Assembly (NCBI GenBank): GCA_031549285.1
Contig: JAVBPZ010000023.1
Location: forward strand, 1-44,783
Direction: 5' to 3'
Source: JAAYCI01 sp031549285
GTDB lineage: Bacteria > Bacillota > Clostridia > Oscillospirales > Ruminococcaceae
DNA: 44,783 nucleotides
The position numbers and the translations under genes were made by a program. Each line of letters opens with the position of its first letter. Positions within the stretch are counted from its first letter, which is position 1. Under the pieces are notes generated by a model. It was not told where the DNA came from and ran no database searches. It saw only the letters and a program-made list of their open reading frames with translations. This document shows, piece after piece, positions 24,601-26,795 of this stretch.

Positions 24601-24645
24601 GCGTTTCTGCAAAAAGTTACCGGACCGTTCCGTCTTCTGTTGCAT
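268..24645 (-). CDS. Giant secreted, membrane-anchored beta-repeat surface protein (8,125 aa)
   Basis: This is one unbroken reading frame of 24.4 kb. ATG at 24645 is preceded by GGGGGA, which overlaps the stop region of the TPR gene. Residues 1-40 form a Sec signal peptide (basic start, hydrophobic core, VVFAQ). Then come a Ser/Thr/Gly-rich linker (about 40-150), four scattered GGxGxDxux RTX-like motifs (about 290-480), long alternating Val/Ala/Gly/Thr beta-strand repeats, a helical insert (about 1540-1715), units of about 57 aa (2470-2820) and about 230 aa (3840-5030), a Tyr-rich non-repeated part (5780-6400), 20-22-aa rungs (6600-6860), an acidic helical part (6980-7140), a coiled coil (7540-7745) and a Pro/Arg-rich stalk. 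It ends with a membrane span (about 8072-8094) and a charged tail. Repeat style recalls LktA-family filamentous adhesins and FHA-like beta-helices. A surface fibre or adhesin role is inferred. No LPXTG motif is seen. Confidence 0.9.
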   Translation of the reverse strand: MQQKTERSGNFLQKRCGKVLMGFLVMLLTFVLSSTVVFAQEGDGTGSASGTSPTGTASTSGGQETQIDGLPGDAGTGGVAGSVNNGSTEKSENGVNAAGEPGASTNQILTTANAQTTGGEGDAEADKQPETEPYAAPAGNASVQGAGDDATSKNDATSNAIQKAVEKAIEHAQSIQPDPTTGLRTVTVVVDDGVYQGGLDLSASGDGSFAKVVQQLKDGGNADPLKDVQVRIVAKDALDENGNPTAAGKGGVQVEGDIVIEGLDVLLAGVYLSLQGSNINVSNVNSFTYYGTAGDDQVNINLQNIRQELGIYGGNGDDALNVLVEQAPALGVEVDPDLLDALKNVENLDPAQYPALTTQIQQFLAQLNAAIENNGYDSTVLNAIIDGGKGNDKINVTLKNSTALVLDKNGGNAKLNLDMGRMVLNILGGAGSDEILVKGAIGDAFDTKLVGAVSQYAAGKLNDGIARDIRIDGGAGDDLVTVDTSVAFSSLRGVQVAASGAEGYDRLHLAGKLDDDASPADRVSGTESALQLKAMLGTGTVLRGGFSLGLSGFEAITDQLENKRQVNVTGSGGGVIAQSFTDYVLAVGAGGAVNFASAMQVPAGLLLANLVVKGDKLSISQLLAVGMNILLIGKEIDILGKVQGVNILVLASSSDESVLPVSLDIPTGSITGGEDTKVNADVYNATSTAKITVAAGGSLVASGAVYLSAASEQSKPFLSLPVVDNVNVFLLKFGKAIIDIKGAISATGSVWAQTLVEVAIDATNKTLKKIIPFAVGATSTQSLLTVGGNAAITAGAGVKLSALSNIVVLSEAQSGLLKFSLALSVVEADTRLQVGDSAKINAGGDVDLKAGSNVRAGATATGQEAENVESGVFVAVNVVTQDTQALVDGNASITAGGKIDILSAARQYLSTTAVSLPGKAAAAAEEEEGKDSSSSLSSVTELIQKVIGSLGSSFTKSEDKVSDENAADKQVDTATKQAKPEEGEGQSALQLVGALAVNYAGNQNTAMINTTGKIEAGGALSVRALGSTQSYARADGSMYKTPPKDDKKDEGGEGSGEGGSEGGEQPAEKKAPSNALGVGIAVAVLNHTNTASIQKGNIQAQGLLVVADCGTIVASAIAKAGHVALEDSSTLGLAGAIAVHINTIKNSATLGKGASYTLTGGDVTVRASGAGQFITVADASGKYLTGPLAAAGVQATAQDTGSSSVGIGAGIAVAVTGVDVAATIEDGVVITLLGVLLDALVVEASFTGTETVTAMAGAAGGVSVVPVLALNVSGVNVDAYAGTTTGSTLETKGDVKIDANLNMERTLAADASAVGGSVGIGGSFGISILNDSSTASLKRSVKGRNVYVDARAVSHLKSTVKASAKGAEPDSSSTSGDATPGSGTQDKIDAGGDPDAGNADDASHLFDDDKAKADKFADKNTAAAGDLAAKANTKNVNTDEVNALSKDRQRAQTSEGNVQVAAAFVLNIQKNIALALIGDGLTITAQPEGGGGEIRVRSINDTDAIISGNASATNSTVGVGVGVAINIVSYQNRAVVGDSRLQAAAFLLSAEIVESIAEDKLAAVLQDLFKYILETYGIDKLLESLLSYRGENPDLDALLDKELAELNKELQTDEERAEAKKAVEKTIAEALTAKMMGGQVADVAGSAAGAIADKLVKDFLAILQTEDFLKSLFSKDDATNPIKGIEGLIKQLGETVDKVKTILIQVLAIRFGSNDELDGVGHKISTQAVAGVGAANVGVAGSVAVTVLNGLTEALINGRASLLDKDIEVSGDAVIRATATQKVFTTASASADEKGKAEKNKSGEGDTSSQSSSSVGVGAAAAVSIVNMTVNAGIGAYRNISSATLAVLANARSDVDTIAVAGTDPIERRESDEVKNPPAENESKPGANNTTTKDVAVDASVAVSLLSNKVNAYVSTGAKVTVTGGNTIETGVTLANNTKEMVSLLVRAMQNGETYTSASGFAMGEKAAVGAAVGVNLADSKVYADFLGTGVAAGAAKVFANTNNKDEAAALATVTGASLDRYLDKLNNIEKWLNGGNKPSQGSTSTSITDKLNSLIKSISGSGSEGGGQEGGSKDAKSGAPLGSSLLGKLNVNAPGTPDTSGATGEASANSDTAVSGQEMDSSTEDGQKVNIAAAVAVNVTKHIAKATLSGSLTANAISVLALNSSNFRTLGTGAAVTPFESNTNNISVGVAVTVNYNEAQTFVSGIITALGTATGSAAPNGGIKIESTLTQNMDKPYAGLLGAQALAGSVAGSGGKIGVAGSVAVMVAEAKTRAVIGAGAVIKGGKIELLATDKSKFAVRAGAINVSGASVGIGAAFALIYARSETTTQVENGANITAATSFTARSQRMEVTWDDYTLPFSATDLLTVNETDKDKKGMINLTVKSEDSSSAGSSSVELNLGVDDILKVADLLNVLSMVNYYIESIAGSVATSSDSKLALAGSMSMAFLKNITKSLIGDDVIITVLNGGKAVIDARSDASARLIGGALSFAMGGASVGVNVSAMQYDDEVTASVGKRSSITAPGGIDVTAHAKSDIWAVTTAAAVAADGVGVGGNLNVILTGNKVTAEVQSGDATNKTTLTAANGKVNVAADNNAGLVLVSTSIALALGSSPSVGGTLAVVITNNKTTASIGNYVNITGKSITLRADGDERLINVLASLSASSGGVGVAGTLGVLISRSATSATVGNRSTLTATGGNIEILANGDVWQIVIMASVAASGGNAAVGATVNVGIFNRTVTAAVGQYTTLTAANGNVIIQALGKDWTLIITMAGGLSSGTGISGTIPVVVTQSTVTAELGSHSKINAGGTAAVIADLDTNLFDIAGGVSIGGSNAVGATISTLVLNNNVTARICDFATIIGKATAGITGVDTRNRKDKRGVVISATAEALLVMVSVSGAGGGSMALAGVVNTLVAINKVKALVGDHVAINSDPTRNADGTIAAGAVAVAAGGEQDVLVEASDDSQLYNIAGGVAVSGGSAGVGATAVVMVYNKVVAAAIGSGAKGVTNSGVTFAARNVLVTARSKDIVVLAAISFAASSTAAVTVGGNVLVFESTVTAQLGGKVTAGGDVSVQAVSDANLINIVASAAVSGTAAVTPVAVVTYFEGTTLAIVLKGADIYAGGKMYLLANSEEFITADVLGATGSGVAAVSGALDLIITSLTTKAYIEDGTSLTTGAKINAVSIQIDAKDNYTLIAVAAGVAISGTAAVTLTALITIIHNTVVAGAGKYATLTARGTYKGSSTQLADGVHVNAESNRDIIEVAGSVAGGQVGVGVTLMVVVVGGKLTQDVSDELLKGFKPDTFMATMAGLGHSSSSESFEKRSKTTVDPETGEETTESLLADQVKGDGVKQTDTQVGSDGTTTDGGNDGGFDGTGGYYNDDFANGNYNDEGATGRGQNATFDETKNADLEGAAAIGSKKPTYSTKDTTSAYIGAGAVVNSGNVINVSASDRILADLITVTVAVGAYAGVGVGIAVAVLFSNVLAYVDDGAKLSAAGNVDISAWAGTTPKNVDTNDKTKPLLDENVKGDAKNGIDPFSFIQRSIRLVSVTGSGGIAGVSGAIASLTFLSNVKAWLAGDVEKANALTVKATASYPMVLAVTLALAGGAVAVNVSLALTVYLGDVEASISGTANVKNTNTVNVVAETKAEAVAIATAFGGGGVAVNGAIAVVVNRNRSDAFIGQGVKLTATGAVNVNSTANTGGRAYILGVALGGVAVGVNAAVVVICPTVLSYIGGTPGGQDPIAGASGSGGNVKGKTVNIKNTIIGKGQAAILSLVAGGVAASGSVLLVFNRTSAYAAINKANVTTDDSIDIDADMDSEASAFVLSGALGLGGFAIGITVSYVQLRAVNVAMIDSTGVTVKAPIINVYAGRAATPNNAKADALALAGAAGPVTVGFNVAIADNAAQNLAQVKGSGTVTANSALNVYAYGKAVANATIYGLAIGGVNVAANFVIALLRSAQEASITGGNITTGNLTVESHLNKTTVDADKDTAVAKLYTGGGALISLTASVAAAYGRSTSIAKVKPTALTVKNPDTGALGSIKIGSYGNAGVLAKVTNLELSVISASLIFGFAYAQGSFEAILEVPATVSTGADVTAGAITVETDTLTRAVADITPSAGGVSASYASAKFNLAVAITTFKAIAKITGTGRISAGNIGVKALGTATAKAVINTPKLTVGVVSIVANLAVATLSASQSALIETVNIIGAGTVDVTSTLNNGNNEGAVAQLGGNGSGKDAKGNPVSLSLVNVNANSATALSNATNSAKISKASIYATGKITVKALGKSYASATTPQDAGSVSYVGIGVSVLYAKANGTFEAIIDTTGAVISATAVDVLVEYIATAYAKALQPDGGFTMALSMYSVKTNVADATVGITAKAGITGTGSLTARSGAVTVKATGTATAEAEIPGIDFEAAAISVAVNVVIAKVAATQSAYIENATIKANSVTVTSEFNKGHTTTSPQGAEAAVGSSGGAKLSLISGDVSTATATMAATVKAYTQNAAIDASGALNVTVTANSYAKAKVSLASVVIGLANVSVLSTKADAAGTFDAYVNTGTNKLVKASSVTVTTTYLCLSEATTSPAGSLASAISGQTNLAEAFTGVKASAYISGSGEVSTGGAVVVRVTGDAKAEAKIGGVNFSATAVRLAVNVAEATVDATQNAYILNAKITAAALTVESLFNKKHTTANPQGAIATVGSNGTDKGVSLTLIGGDASEATAIMKATAKAYTTGVRFNITGDVLVKVDAISYAKADIIVPSTSIGLANVTVLITSANAGGTFTADFGIGGTGNTAAGITVYTTYTVTSYAATGPAGGLSASVLDMSVNTASANTGVTANASLSGSGSATVAGAVSVRAVGSGSATAEGRTYQMTISAVRVAVNSVTATLDAKQNAYVNYSGAITMGGGLTVESLFGSQTARASALATVGGSAGGASLSLVGVTSNTALARTKVTNKAYISGGGSVSARSVAVNAETWSYSNATSKTNFGVALASYGGLTAMAYANDNTSAYVANVTLTATGANIDITAKNDTTVRAFTENPGSAGVVVAGVAKALAYLGQSNARQTAQAYVGNNATLTAKGNIYVYAYNHGDVKADSKGGTTYGLASVSDAKVPTESYYQTTAYVGNDSKLTAGGTVTVRAVDYTVSESIVMGKSIGFAASADSMFGSNTQDVKSTVYIGSSSIFASGNILIEAYSQAKMYAFTDGRAGGFYAGSTIKAENKLTRTTYTTIYSGAVIESDYGSINILSSAGRNDQLEAYAYATSTAVVAIADSWARNFAVTTESKTEVQKNAIIKAPFGSVNIRADASRGNQYSYAYAFQSGLGANPDAKAFNNAELKANVLVGENGTGGVAVIIGSYVDIRAYYGYVQIKSDTYARGRGLGANVDARSETHMESSIASVAVSNVEIRGYKQVNILALADPAGPQYKVWAYAYGFIQAIGATDAYAKREGSVTTSTKLGPNVTIYSADVSVDAVAPALTNQQSARTRRTGIASAGDHREGVYTATRILTVNGAKFYLGDGAAGVLIDIDPNGVVRTVGLADPSIVRVSSGRVDIGRIENAKPGKLYIGYITTSPINYQVYGQDFLYEVVIINRSERNVFLEGITLQNVNYISPYLRVSPGQYPTNYANMASDLDKTYVKGKLYIRMETRTTANVHVSGLIANRWGDVDFIWTGEVGGNLTSVKELTMVSGAGTVAPVWAHMLTISGAADIGSSASQRFAAYMFVRAGRNSVANITATGDVYISLTPAVYEEVSSLNGAKSNTPPAEKLYVEKIITDGKMDLLLNDAKRIYGLKGGNTISIPLPGSLSYLTGSLVGLSKDVTLSNTALKRYQTGYDPVTGVYTYQLPNGTILYLSAAGELLRVVEKVGSNTVDMTLADYSFYTEDGDSWVKLGAGIKLNLSKGLLTVEKGYEFEALLEAIDQKWIMNNLGTATGQFQFIYYYYNEAKKIYQEQEAGLTYWRTDNGVAYYYITGHKPNGNTLFGDMETVFYLIGIKGDQMYAYSLDEIGDISSLIASDWINQYVTDKDGKRIARSFSGSLMYQVGVDGVEHNTSSLISQYISRATSYLMYASDWGITSTGLQQYMYVSYATSTGQWVLHYWDYTNNPFGTLLSTQLTGIQLVGDNLYYVAPGTTGTAAQNAFYNAMAGKYWGLQQQVGEIHEDIAYEEDRDIAGVCMYYGKGDAGQNLYYTFTWDQLGLRERTIEIILLQQTVASLVVAPTDEGYYLIDFGKEYAEDGVTPLTYSNITFVGAVENIPVKRTTLPGTSEIAYRVTNQLYVALVLGSDNVTIENSIIVMIEGSFRARYDGTNYSSTYIQANNVKNVQSVILRSGQQVMLEQLTTDVAVDVQGRYYVLIGTTWTLANDGVPAASTTTDSTVTLQDGSAIPVKVETTEYTQGGKLWLRVVRVYNAQAGYEVFYYYIPSGGPVLLAYKDTAAYTVVDSAGGVLFPNQDSKTQDWITIEGSEYLIGNLAGSDVSITMTDAKGTLSDGRTGAATGAPNVQAQGDITFTSNSSGSIGSEAKPLEIVSVDDTGVLRFYDLAGNKYLLTNTWLLVPQHNITIATDTEVVGKVLWLKTKVGSISFGRLVARNDGASKATVTLDSAKGIAGEKLTATGSVVVYTAHDGDITVPDVVADDSELTWTASRGIACSSIQAKNGAKLTFKAEGASITTTTVDAVNSTLSFTAAQNIVAETLTAANSTLDFTATAGSIITTALAAMNGSKLTFTAGQNITAETLMAANSTLNFTATAGSITTTGLAAADSDLTFKAGQDILTTTLWATGSTLTYTAGRNIAADVLTVTDSTLTFTATTGDITVPELDARDSTLTFTAGGKIFSVVMVAYTSKVNFTAKGDIFVFQLDAKNSGVTFTTTQTGNIQYHVIEAVDTDLILRANGGGIYPLFATSYLWADADSTVRLSAKTDIGTADTIMVVDIPETLILWVERVRHYYIDAVMLVGEAFSRVRPAQDIRTGPDKDGNTQTGDYLNDSGLQIILFPLEKQTPKELTKWIVDSLPRDVWAQLITTDALAWMVEEGLIDLKTLKDLLTDEDLFTEQDLEDLLADEDDPDRYAKIAAMLAGVLAVPVPDKDDPMYDPDDPDYDPDNLPVFVTDKLAGQWLQNAIEGNRADIAATLLGLIPQDLIAELIQKAWALRDYGANTEPAAQDEPGRAFHMTIEYSDGSGYVNNQGDIFITQLTGNLTAGLIYSHHGNVTLHAVQGSILADANSILHVSGREITLTAGRDIGSAAQPLVIEQRTTRPVHISQAKELDTDPDTGEYIPVLKQVPVLDKAGNPVLDKDGNPVLQWALEFQLQFVWIRAHDLLEATRLTATAGGSVYVFENQGDLGLGVIKAGGDVVLFTPDGTLYDRRVEGETKPNITAGGNAMLLAPQGTVGTITQFIVTDVDKQITAVANGDIHIDDVGDLILQADSATGQIYALSQGDMQLWNTADANLIIGYAHAGGNVSIIGQRSVRQGNKLDKAVWVKGISVSITALNGTVGTKKQPMLVDTDAAAGGTLSAAATGEIYLVEYSGDVIVGRITGGGNVTLVSPGKITDASAADLARLAAEAEKRAAQFQANVDAIRTLAVVLEEHITNGRFAYDNNLAGVQKALTKAQADYDKALANFNKENDALTKLKDEMQDLSDDEDWKQLNDDMLDLLNDPNAEQDDIDALQEKIDAWQAKIDAMQAKIDAQQAKADTRWQLVLDKEQLLLDAQAARDALDAQQQNILLAAAILQWTADLLQRQADRLWQQAEDAKAAAAGSMSISAAGDLVLRAGGAIGEAGNALGIHVGGILDARVGNAKQDGMYLESDSGLVFLPLRAAVVQITAFGDIVVAPGATGNWITAGQVVLNAIGGNLGTSARPFLLSAKELSAQANNVILHNDRTLTVGEIIAQYVELVVNGSILAGTSTGLANITASTARLTATGNIGAAGALLVLDVDTLYAQARNMYLASLAQDLHIRQLKAAGDIVLRAWGKVWGHNITAKNLDIIAMGDVGRRKDFLTYNVSGTAHLVSILGWVYGRNTYVPPPKPEPRYDRWPGPGPEEEIITRRRRSTQTDDEPPTPPVQKIRNKKGTPIVKYNRDKKNEDPIIVFNAFWLVLLGLLGLITMFLIIMLMRRRKEEEDELEQALQAAELRAKGP
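1410..2030 (-). repeat. Coiled-coil segment with tandem 21-bp heptad repeats
   Basis: Residues about 7540-7745 of the giant protein are helical and rich in Ala, Gln, Lys, Asp and Leu. Inside them a seven-residue unit is repeated back to back (QAKIDAW, QAKIDAM, QAKIDAQ, QAKADTR). It is encoded by 21-bp direct repeats between about 1605 and 1675. The unit keeps a heptad spacing, so it should form a coiled coil interrupting the beta structure. It may be a stalk, an oligomerisation segment or a molecular ruler. Confidence 0.8.
3230..3700 (-). other. Acidic helical insert in the giant protein
   Basis: Residues about 6980-7140 leave the beta-repeat pattern and read as amphipathic helices rich in Asp, Glu and Leu (ELTKWIVDSL, LLTDEDLFTEQDLEDLLADE). 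They include a Pro/Asp run made of DPDDPDYDPD. The composition suggests a soluble acidic helical domain, possibly cation binding. I do not recognise a family. Confidence 0.6.
4070..4840 (-). repeat. Short beta-rung repeats, including a 126-bp direct repeat
   Basis: Residues about 6600-6860 consist of 20-22-residue rungs of the type STLTFTAGxxI...L.A.D. Two rungs form a 42-residue unit. At DNA level the unit is a 126-bp direct repeat: the word CCCGCGGTAGCGGTAAAG occurs at 4433 and again at 4559, with closely similar flanks. The regular rung length fits a right-handed beta-helix or similar solenoid. Confidence 0.8.
9540..13130 (-). repeat. Array of about 0.7-kb repeats in the giant gene
   Basis: A unit of 227-236 residues recurs in tandem. 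The motif VAVN.....A..TQ.AY (plus-strand word GTTC[AG]CC...) appears at 10030, 10720, 11401, 12109 and 12811, giving spacings of 690, 681, 708 and 702 bp. A second anchor, the NPQGA/SPQGA segment, recurs at 10601 and 11282, again 681 bp apart. Each unit runs through VES.F.K, a Gly-rich VGS..G turn, K.A.A.AY, A.SYAKA, an IGLANV segment and a SGSG..... strand. A more degenerate earlier unit may start near 13503. Confidence 0.85.
16180..17260 (-). repeat. Array of about 57-residue beta-strand repeats
   Basis: Residues about 2470-2820 show at least six units of roughly 57 aa (170-180 bp). Each has a glycine-rich strand (VGVAGTLGVLI or similar), a short polar turn, A.VG....LTA.GGNI.I.A, then a hydrophobic strand (VWQIVIMASVAA or similar). 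The same layout continues less regularly over much of 14-23 kb. It resembles the strand-turn-strand repeats of large adhesins of the FHA and LktA kinds. Confidence 0.75.
19500..20030 (-). other. Helical insert within the beta-repeat region
   Basis: Residues about 1540-1715 of the giant protein are helical, with Leu, Glu and Lys spaced as in amphipathic helices (LAAVLQDLFKYILETYGIDK, ELAELNKELQTDEERAEAKK). Beta repeats flank them on both sides (GVGVGVAIN before, VGAANVGVAGSVAV after). The insert may be a hinge or a binding domain projecting from the fibre. I do not recognise a family. Confidence 0.6.
23230..23790 (-). repeat. RTX-like Gly/Asp motifs near the N-terminus of the giant protein
   Basis: Four matches to the GGxGxDxux pattern are visible: GGNGDDALN, GGKGNDKIN, GGAGSDEIL and GGAGDDLVT, with a weaker GTAGDDQVN before them. 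They lie between residues about 290 and 480, separated by 40-95 residues instead of being stacked in tandem. In RTX proteins such motifs bind calcium in parallel beta-rolls. Here they may cap or stabilise a beta-helix; calcium binding is inferred. Confidence 0.7.
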
Positions 24646-24649
24646 ACAA

Positions 24650-26065
24650 TTAATCCCCCATTGACGCCCCCAAAGCGTCTAAAATCTCCCGCGCCATCTG
24701 CGCGATTTCTTCGTCGTCCCCTGTTTGTACCGCCATCTGAAAATCTGGAATCGCCGCATCGGTCTCGCCGGTTTCGTAGTAGCACATGCCGCGGTAGTAA
24801 TAGCAGTCTTGCAGCATCGCCTCGGCCTGTATCGCCGCCGTGAAATCCTCTATCGCAAGGCCATACTCCTCTTCGCCCATGTAGCAAATGGCCCGGTAAT
24901 AATAGTCTTCGCCGTTGTACCCGCCGCGCTGAATCGCCTGGGAAAAATACTCAATCGCGTCGGTATTTTGCTGCAGGGCCATCGCCGAAACACCCATCTG
25001 CCGGTACAGCATTCCCGGCTGGCTCACCTGGCCTTTTGCGTCCAGTGCTTTTTTGCCGGTTTCTATCGCCGCTTCAAAATCGCTTTCCAGAAAATAACAT
25101 TGGGTCATCTGCTCGTAACACAGCGCGGGCGAATCATGCCCCAGGTCAATCGCATCCGCAAACAGGTCACTCGCGGCGGTATAGTCGCCCCGCTGCATGG
25201 CGCACATCCCGCGCAAAAAGGTGGCCGTCCCGTCCACCGTACCTATCTCATCACAGTACGCCTGAATATCCTCTTCCGCCTGGTCAATCTCGCCCATCAA
25301 CAGCAGGCTGCCCGCCCGGCCCAGGTACATTCCCGGGCTATAATAGGGGGAAGATTTGTCGGCGATTACCGCCGTATAGCACGCAACGGATTCTTCATAT
25401 CGGCCCATTTGGCTGTACAGTTCCGCCATAGACGCCTGCGCCTGCAAATCCGACGGGTTCATTCCCAAATACTCACCCAGGCAGTCCAGCGCTTTTTCAG
25501 AATCCTGCAGCAGCAGGTAAATCTGCGCTTTCACCAGGTACGCATCCCCGGTAGCACCGCCAATGGAAATAGATTTGTCTATCCCCTCTATCGCCGCTGA
25601 ATACTCACCCAACATGGCCAGCAAACAGCCTTTTTTCATCCACAAATCCGCCAGCAGGGCGTCGTTTCCGCCCTCATACAGCGCTATGCAGGCATTCACA
25701 TGCGGCAATGCGCCCTTATAATCCTCGCGGGCAATCAGCGCCTCGGCATATTCATAATGTTCCTGCAGGGTTTCCGGCGCCTTCATCCGGCCGGATATGT
25801 ACCTTCCTGCACGGGAAAATAAATTTTTCTCAATATAATCATTGTTGTCCGCCAGGTAGTTGTTGGCGGCGGTCACGTTCTCCAGGGTATCCACATGCTG
25901 AATGCTTACATTGCTTAAAATAACCACCGCAACCGAGAAAAGCATAATTATCGTTAAAAATCCAGCGATGATGCGTACCGGCAGGCGGTGAAAAAATTTC
26001 TTTTTCTTCGGCGATTCTTCCACTGGCCCTCCCCTCCCGGCTGCTGGCCGCGGAACCATGTCCAT
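24650..26065 (-). CDS. Membrane-anchored TPR protein preceding the giant gene
   Basis: The 471-residue protein starts at ATG 26065, preceded by GGGGTGA at good spacing. A longer in-frame start at 26164 is less likely. Residues about 1-28 are basic and polar (SPKKKKFFHR) and residues about 30-50 form one membrane span (IIAGFLTIIMLFSVAVVIL). The rest is an array of about nine to ten TPR-like helical pairs with recurring A...A...G.Y..A signatures (REDYKGALPH, GEYSAAIEG, GRYEESVACY, GDYTAASDLF, EEYGLAIEDF, GETDAAIPDF). The predicted topology puts the TPRs outside the membrane. Its stop lies 4 bases before the giant gene, so the two are co-transcribed and probably translationally coupled. A role in export, folding or display of the giant protein is inferred from position only. 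Confidence 0.85.
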   Translation of the reverse strand: MDMVPRPAAGRGGPVEESPKKKKFFHRLPVRIIAGFLTIIMLFSVAVVILSNVSIQHVDTLENVTAANNYLADNNDYIEKNLFSRAGRYISGRMKAPETLQEHYEYAEALIAREDYKGALPHVNACIALYEGGNDALLADLWMKKGCLLAMLGEYSAAIEGIDKSISIGGATGDAYLVKAQIYLLLQDSEKALDCLGEYLGMNPSDLQAQASMAELYSQMGRYEESVACYTAVIADKSSPYYSPGMYLGRAGSLLLMGEIDQAEEDIQAYCDEIGTVDGTATFLRGMCAMQRGDYTAASDLFADAIDLGHDSPALCYEQMTQCYFLESDFEAAIETGKKALDAKGQVSQPGMLYRQMGVSAMALQQNTDAIEYFSQAIQRGGYNGEDYYYRAICYMGEEEYGLAIEDFTAAIQAEAMLQDCYYYRGMCYYETGETDAAIPDFQMAVQTGDDEEIAQMAREILDALGASMGD

Positions 26066-26185
26066 TCTATTTTCACCCCGTTTTTGGGGCTGTGTGTTTC
26101 GCAAAATCCCGGCGGCACCCTGGAGGGGCAATAGGTCCTCCGCAGACACTGCGCCCATCATCATACAGCACTACAATCTAACCCT

Positions 26186-26247
26186 ACCGGTATCCGGTAA
26201 CAGATCAGTCACAAGAGGCTGTTTCAAGCAATCAACTTTTCTTGATT
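26186..26247. promoter_or_regulatory. Inverted repeats in the divergent intergenic region
   Basis: Two short inverted repeats lie between the divergent operons: ACCGG-TAT-CCGGT at 26186-26198 and AATCAA-CTTTTC-TTGATT at 26230-26247. They sit upstream of the TPR/giant operon, where its promoter must be. I find no convincing -35/-10 pair on the minus strand. The repeats are candidate regulator sites; chance cannot be excluded. Confidence 0.3.
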
Positions 26248-26323
26248 AATCGTACATTCGCTATTTTTTCCACTTTCCCACTATGCAAAAAATCCGCCCG
26301 TTTTCGTGCACAGAAAACCCGCT

Positions 26324-26352
26324 TTGCAGGGCGAGGCAGAATACGGTATACT
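26324..26352 (+). promoter_or_regulatory. Sigma-A-type promoter for the EACC1-like/peptidase operon
   Basis: TTGCAG at 26324-26329 and TATACT at 26347-26352 are separated by exactly 17 bases, giving a start near 26359 and a leader of about 100 bases. The leader contains a short GGGAAA/TTTCCC hairpin at 26395-26407 and GGGG/CCCC at 26412-26421. Confidence 0.7.
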
Positions 26353-26462
26353 GAATATTAGATGGATTTTGAGGGTTGCCTGATACGGCCGGCGGGGAAA
26401 CTTTCCCGTTCGGGGCACCCCTCGCCATAATCAGTAGTACCAAAAAGAAAGGGATGTCTTTT

Positions 26463-26795
26463 ATGAAACCACTGGTCCTGTGCTGCGAAAAGGATGATAC
26501 CGAGCTGTACGAACTACTGCAGGAAACCTTCGACGACGTGACGTTTGTAGAGGCCAGGGGCTTTGACGGCGGCACCTTCATTCTCACCGCCATTGTCCCC
26601 ATCACCGCCCTCACGGTGCAAATCGTGGATTTTATCATCACGCACCTGGGCCAACCCAGCACCACCACCCGTGCCGTCGTGGACAAAAACCGCAAGATTG
26701 TGTTGGAGGGCTACAGTGCCAACGACGTGGTGAAGATCCTGAAACAGGTGACGGAAGATTCTGCCTTTGAATATGAAGCGGGGCAAGCGCCATGA
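26463..26795 (+). CDS. Small EACC1-like protein (110 aa)
   Basis: The start is ATG 26463 with AAAGGGA about 9 bases upstream. In the protein, residues about 35-62 form a hydrophobic/amphipathic helix (GGTFILTAIVPITALTVQ, then IVDFIITHL). A short strand-helix module follows (AVVDKNRKIVLEG, YSANDVVKILKQV). This order matches the layout of the small effector-associated component EACC1 described from bacterial immunity-like gene pairs: helix, then a strand 'x-G-x-x-I-x-L-x-G', then a helix. Only the pattern is visible, so the assignment is tentative. Its stop overlaps the start of the next gene by ATGA, and both share the promoter at 26324. It probably acts as a partner or recruiter for the peptidase-like protein. 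Confidence 0.6.
   Translation: MKPLVLCCEKDDTELYELLQETFDDVTFVEARGFDGGTFILTAIVPITALTVQIVDFIITHLGQPSTTTRAVVDKNRKIVLEGYSANDVVKILKQVTEDSAFEYEAGQAP

Noticed and set aside
26065..26164. Longer start for the TPR protein at 26164
   Set aside because: The extra 33 residues have no ribosome binding site before them, whereas ATG 26065 is preceded by GGGGTGA at a good distance.
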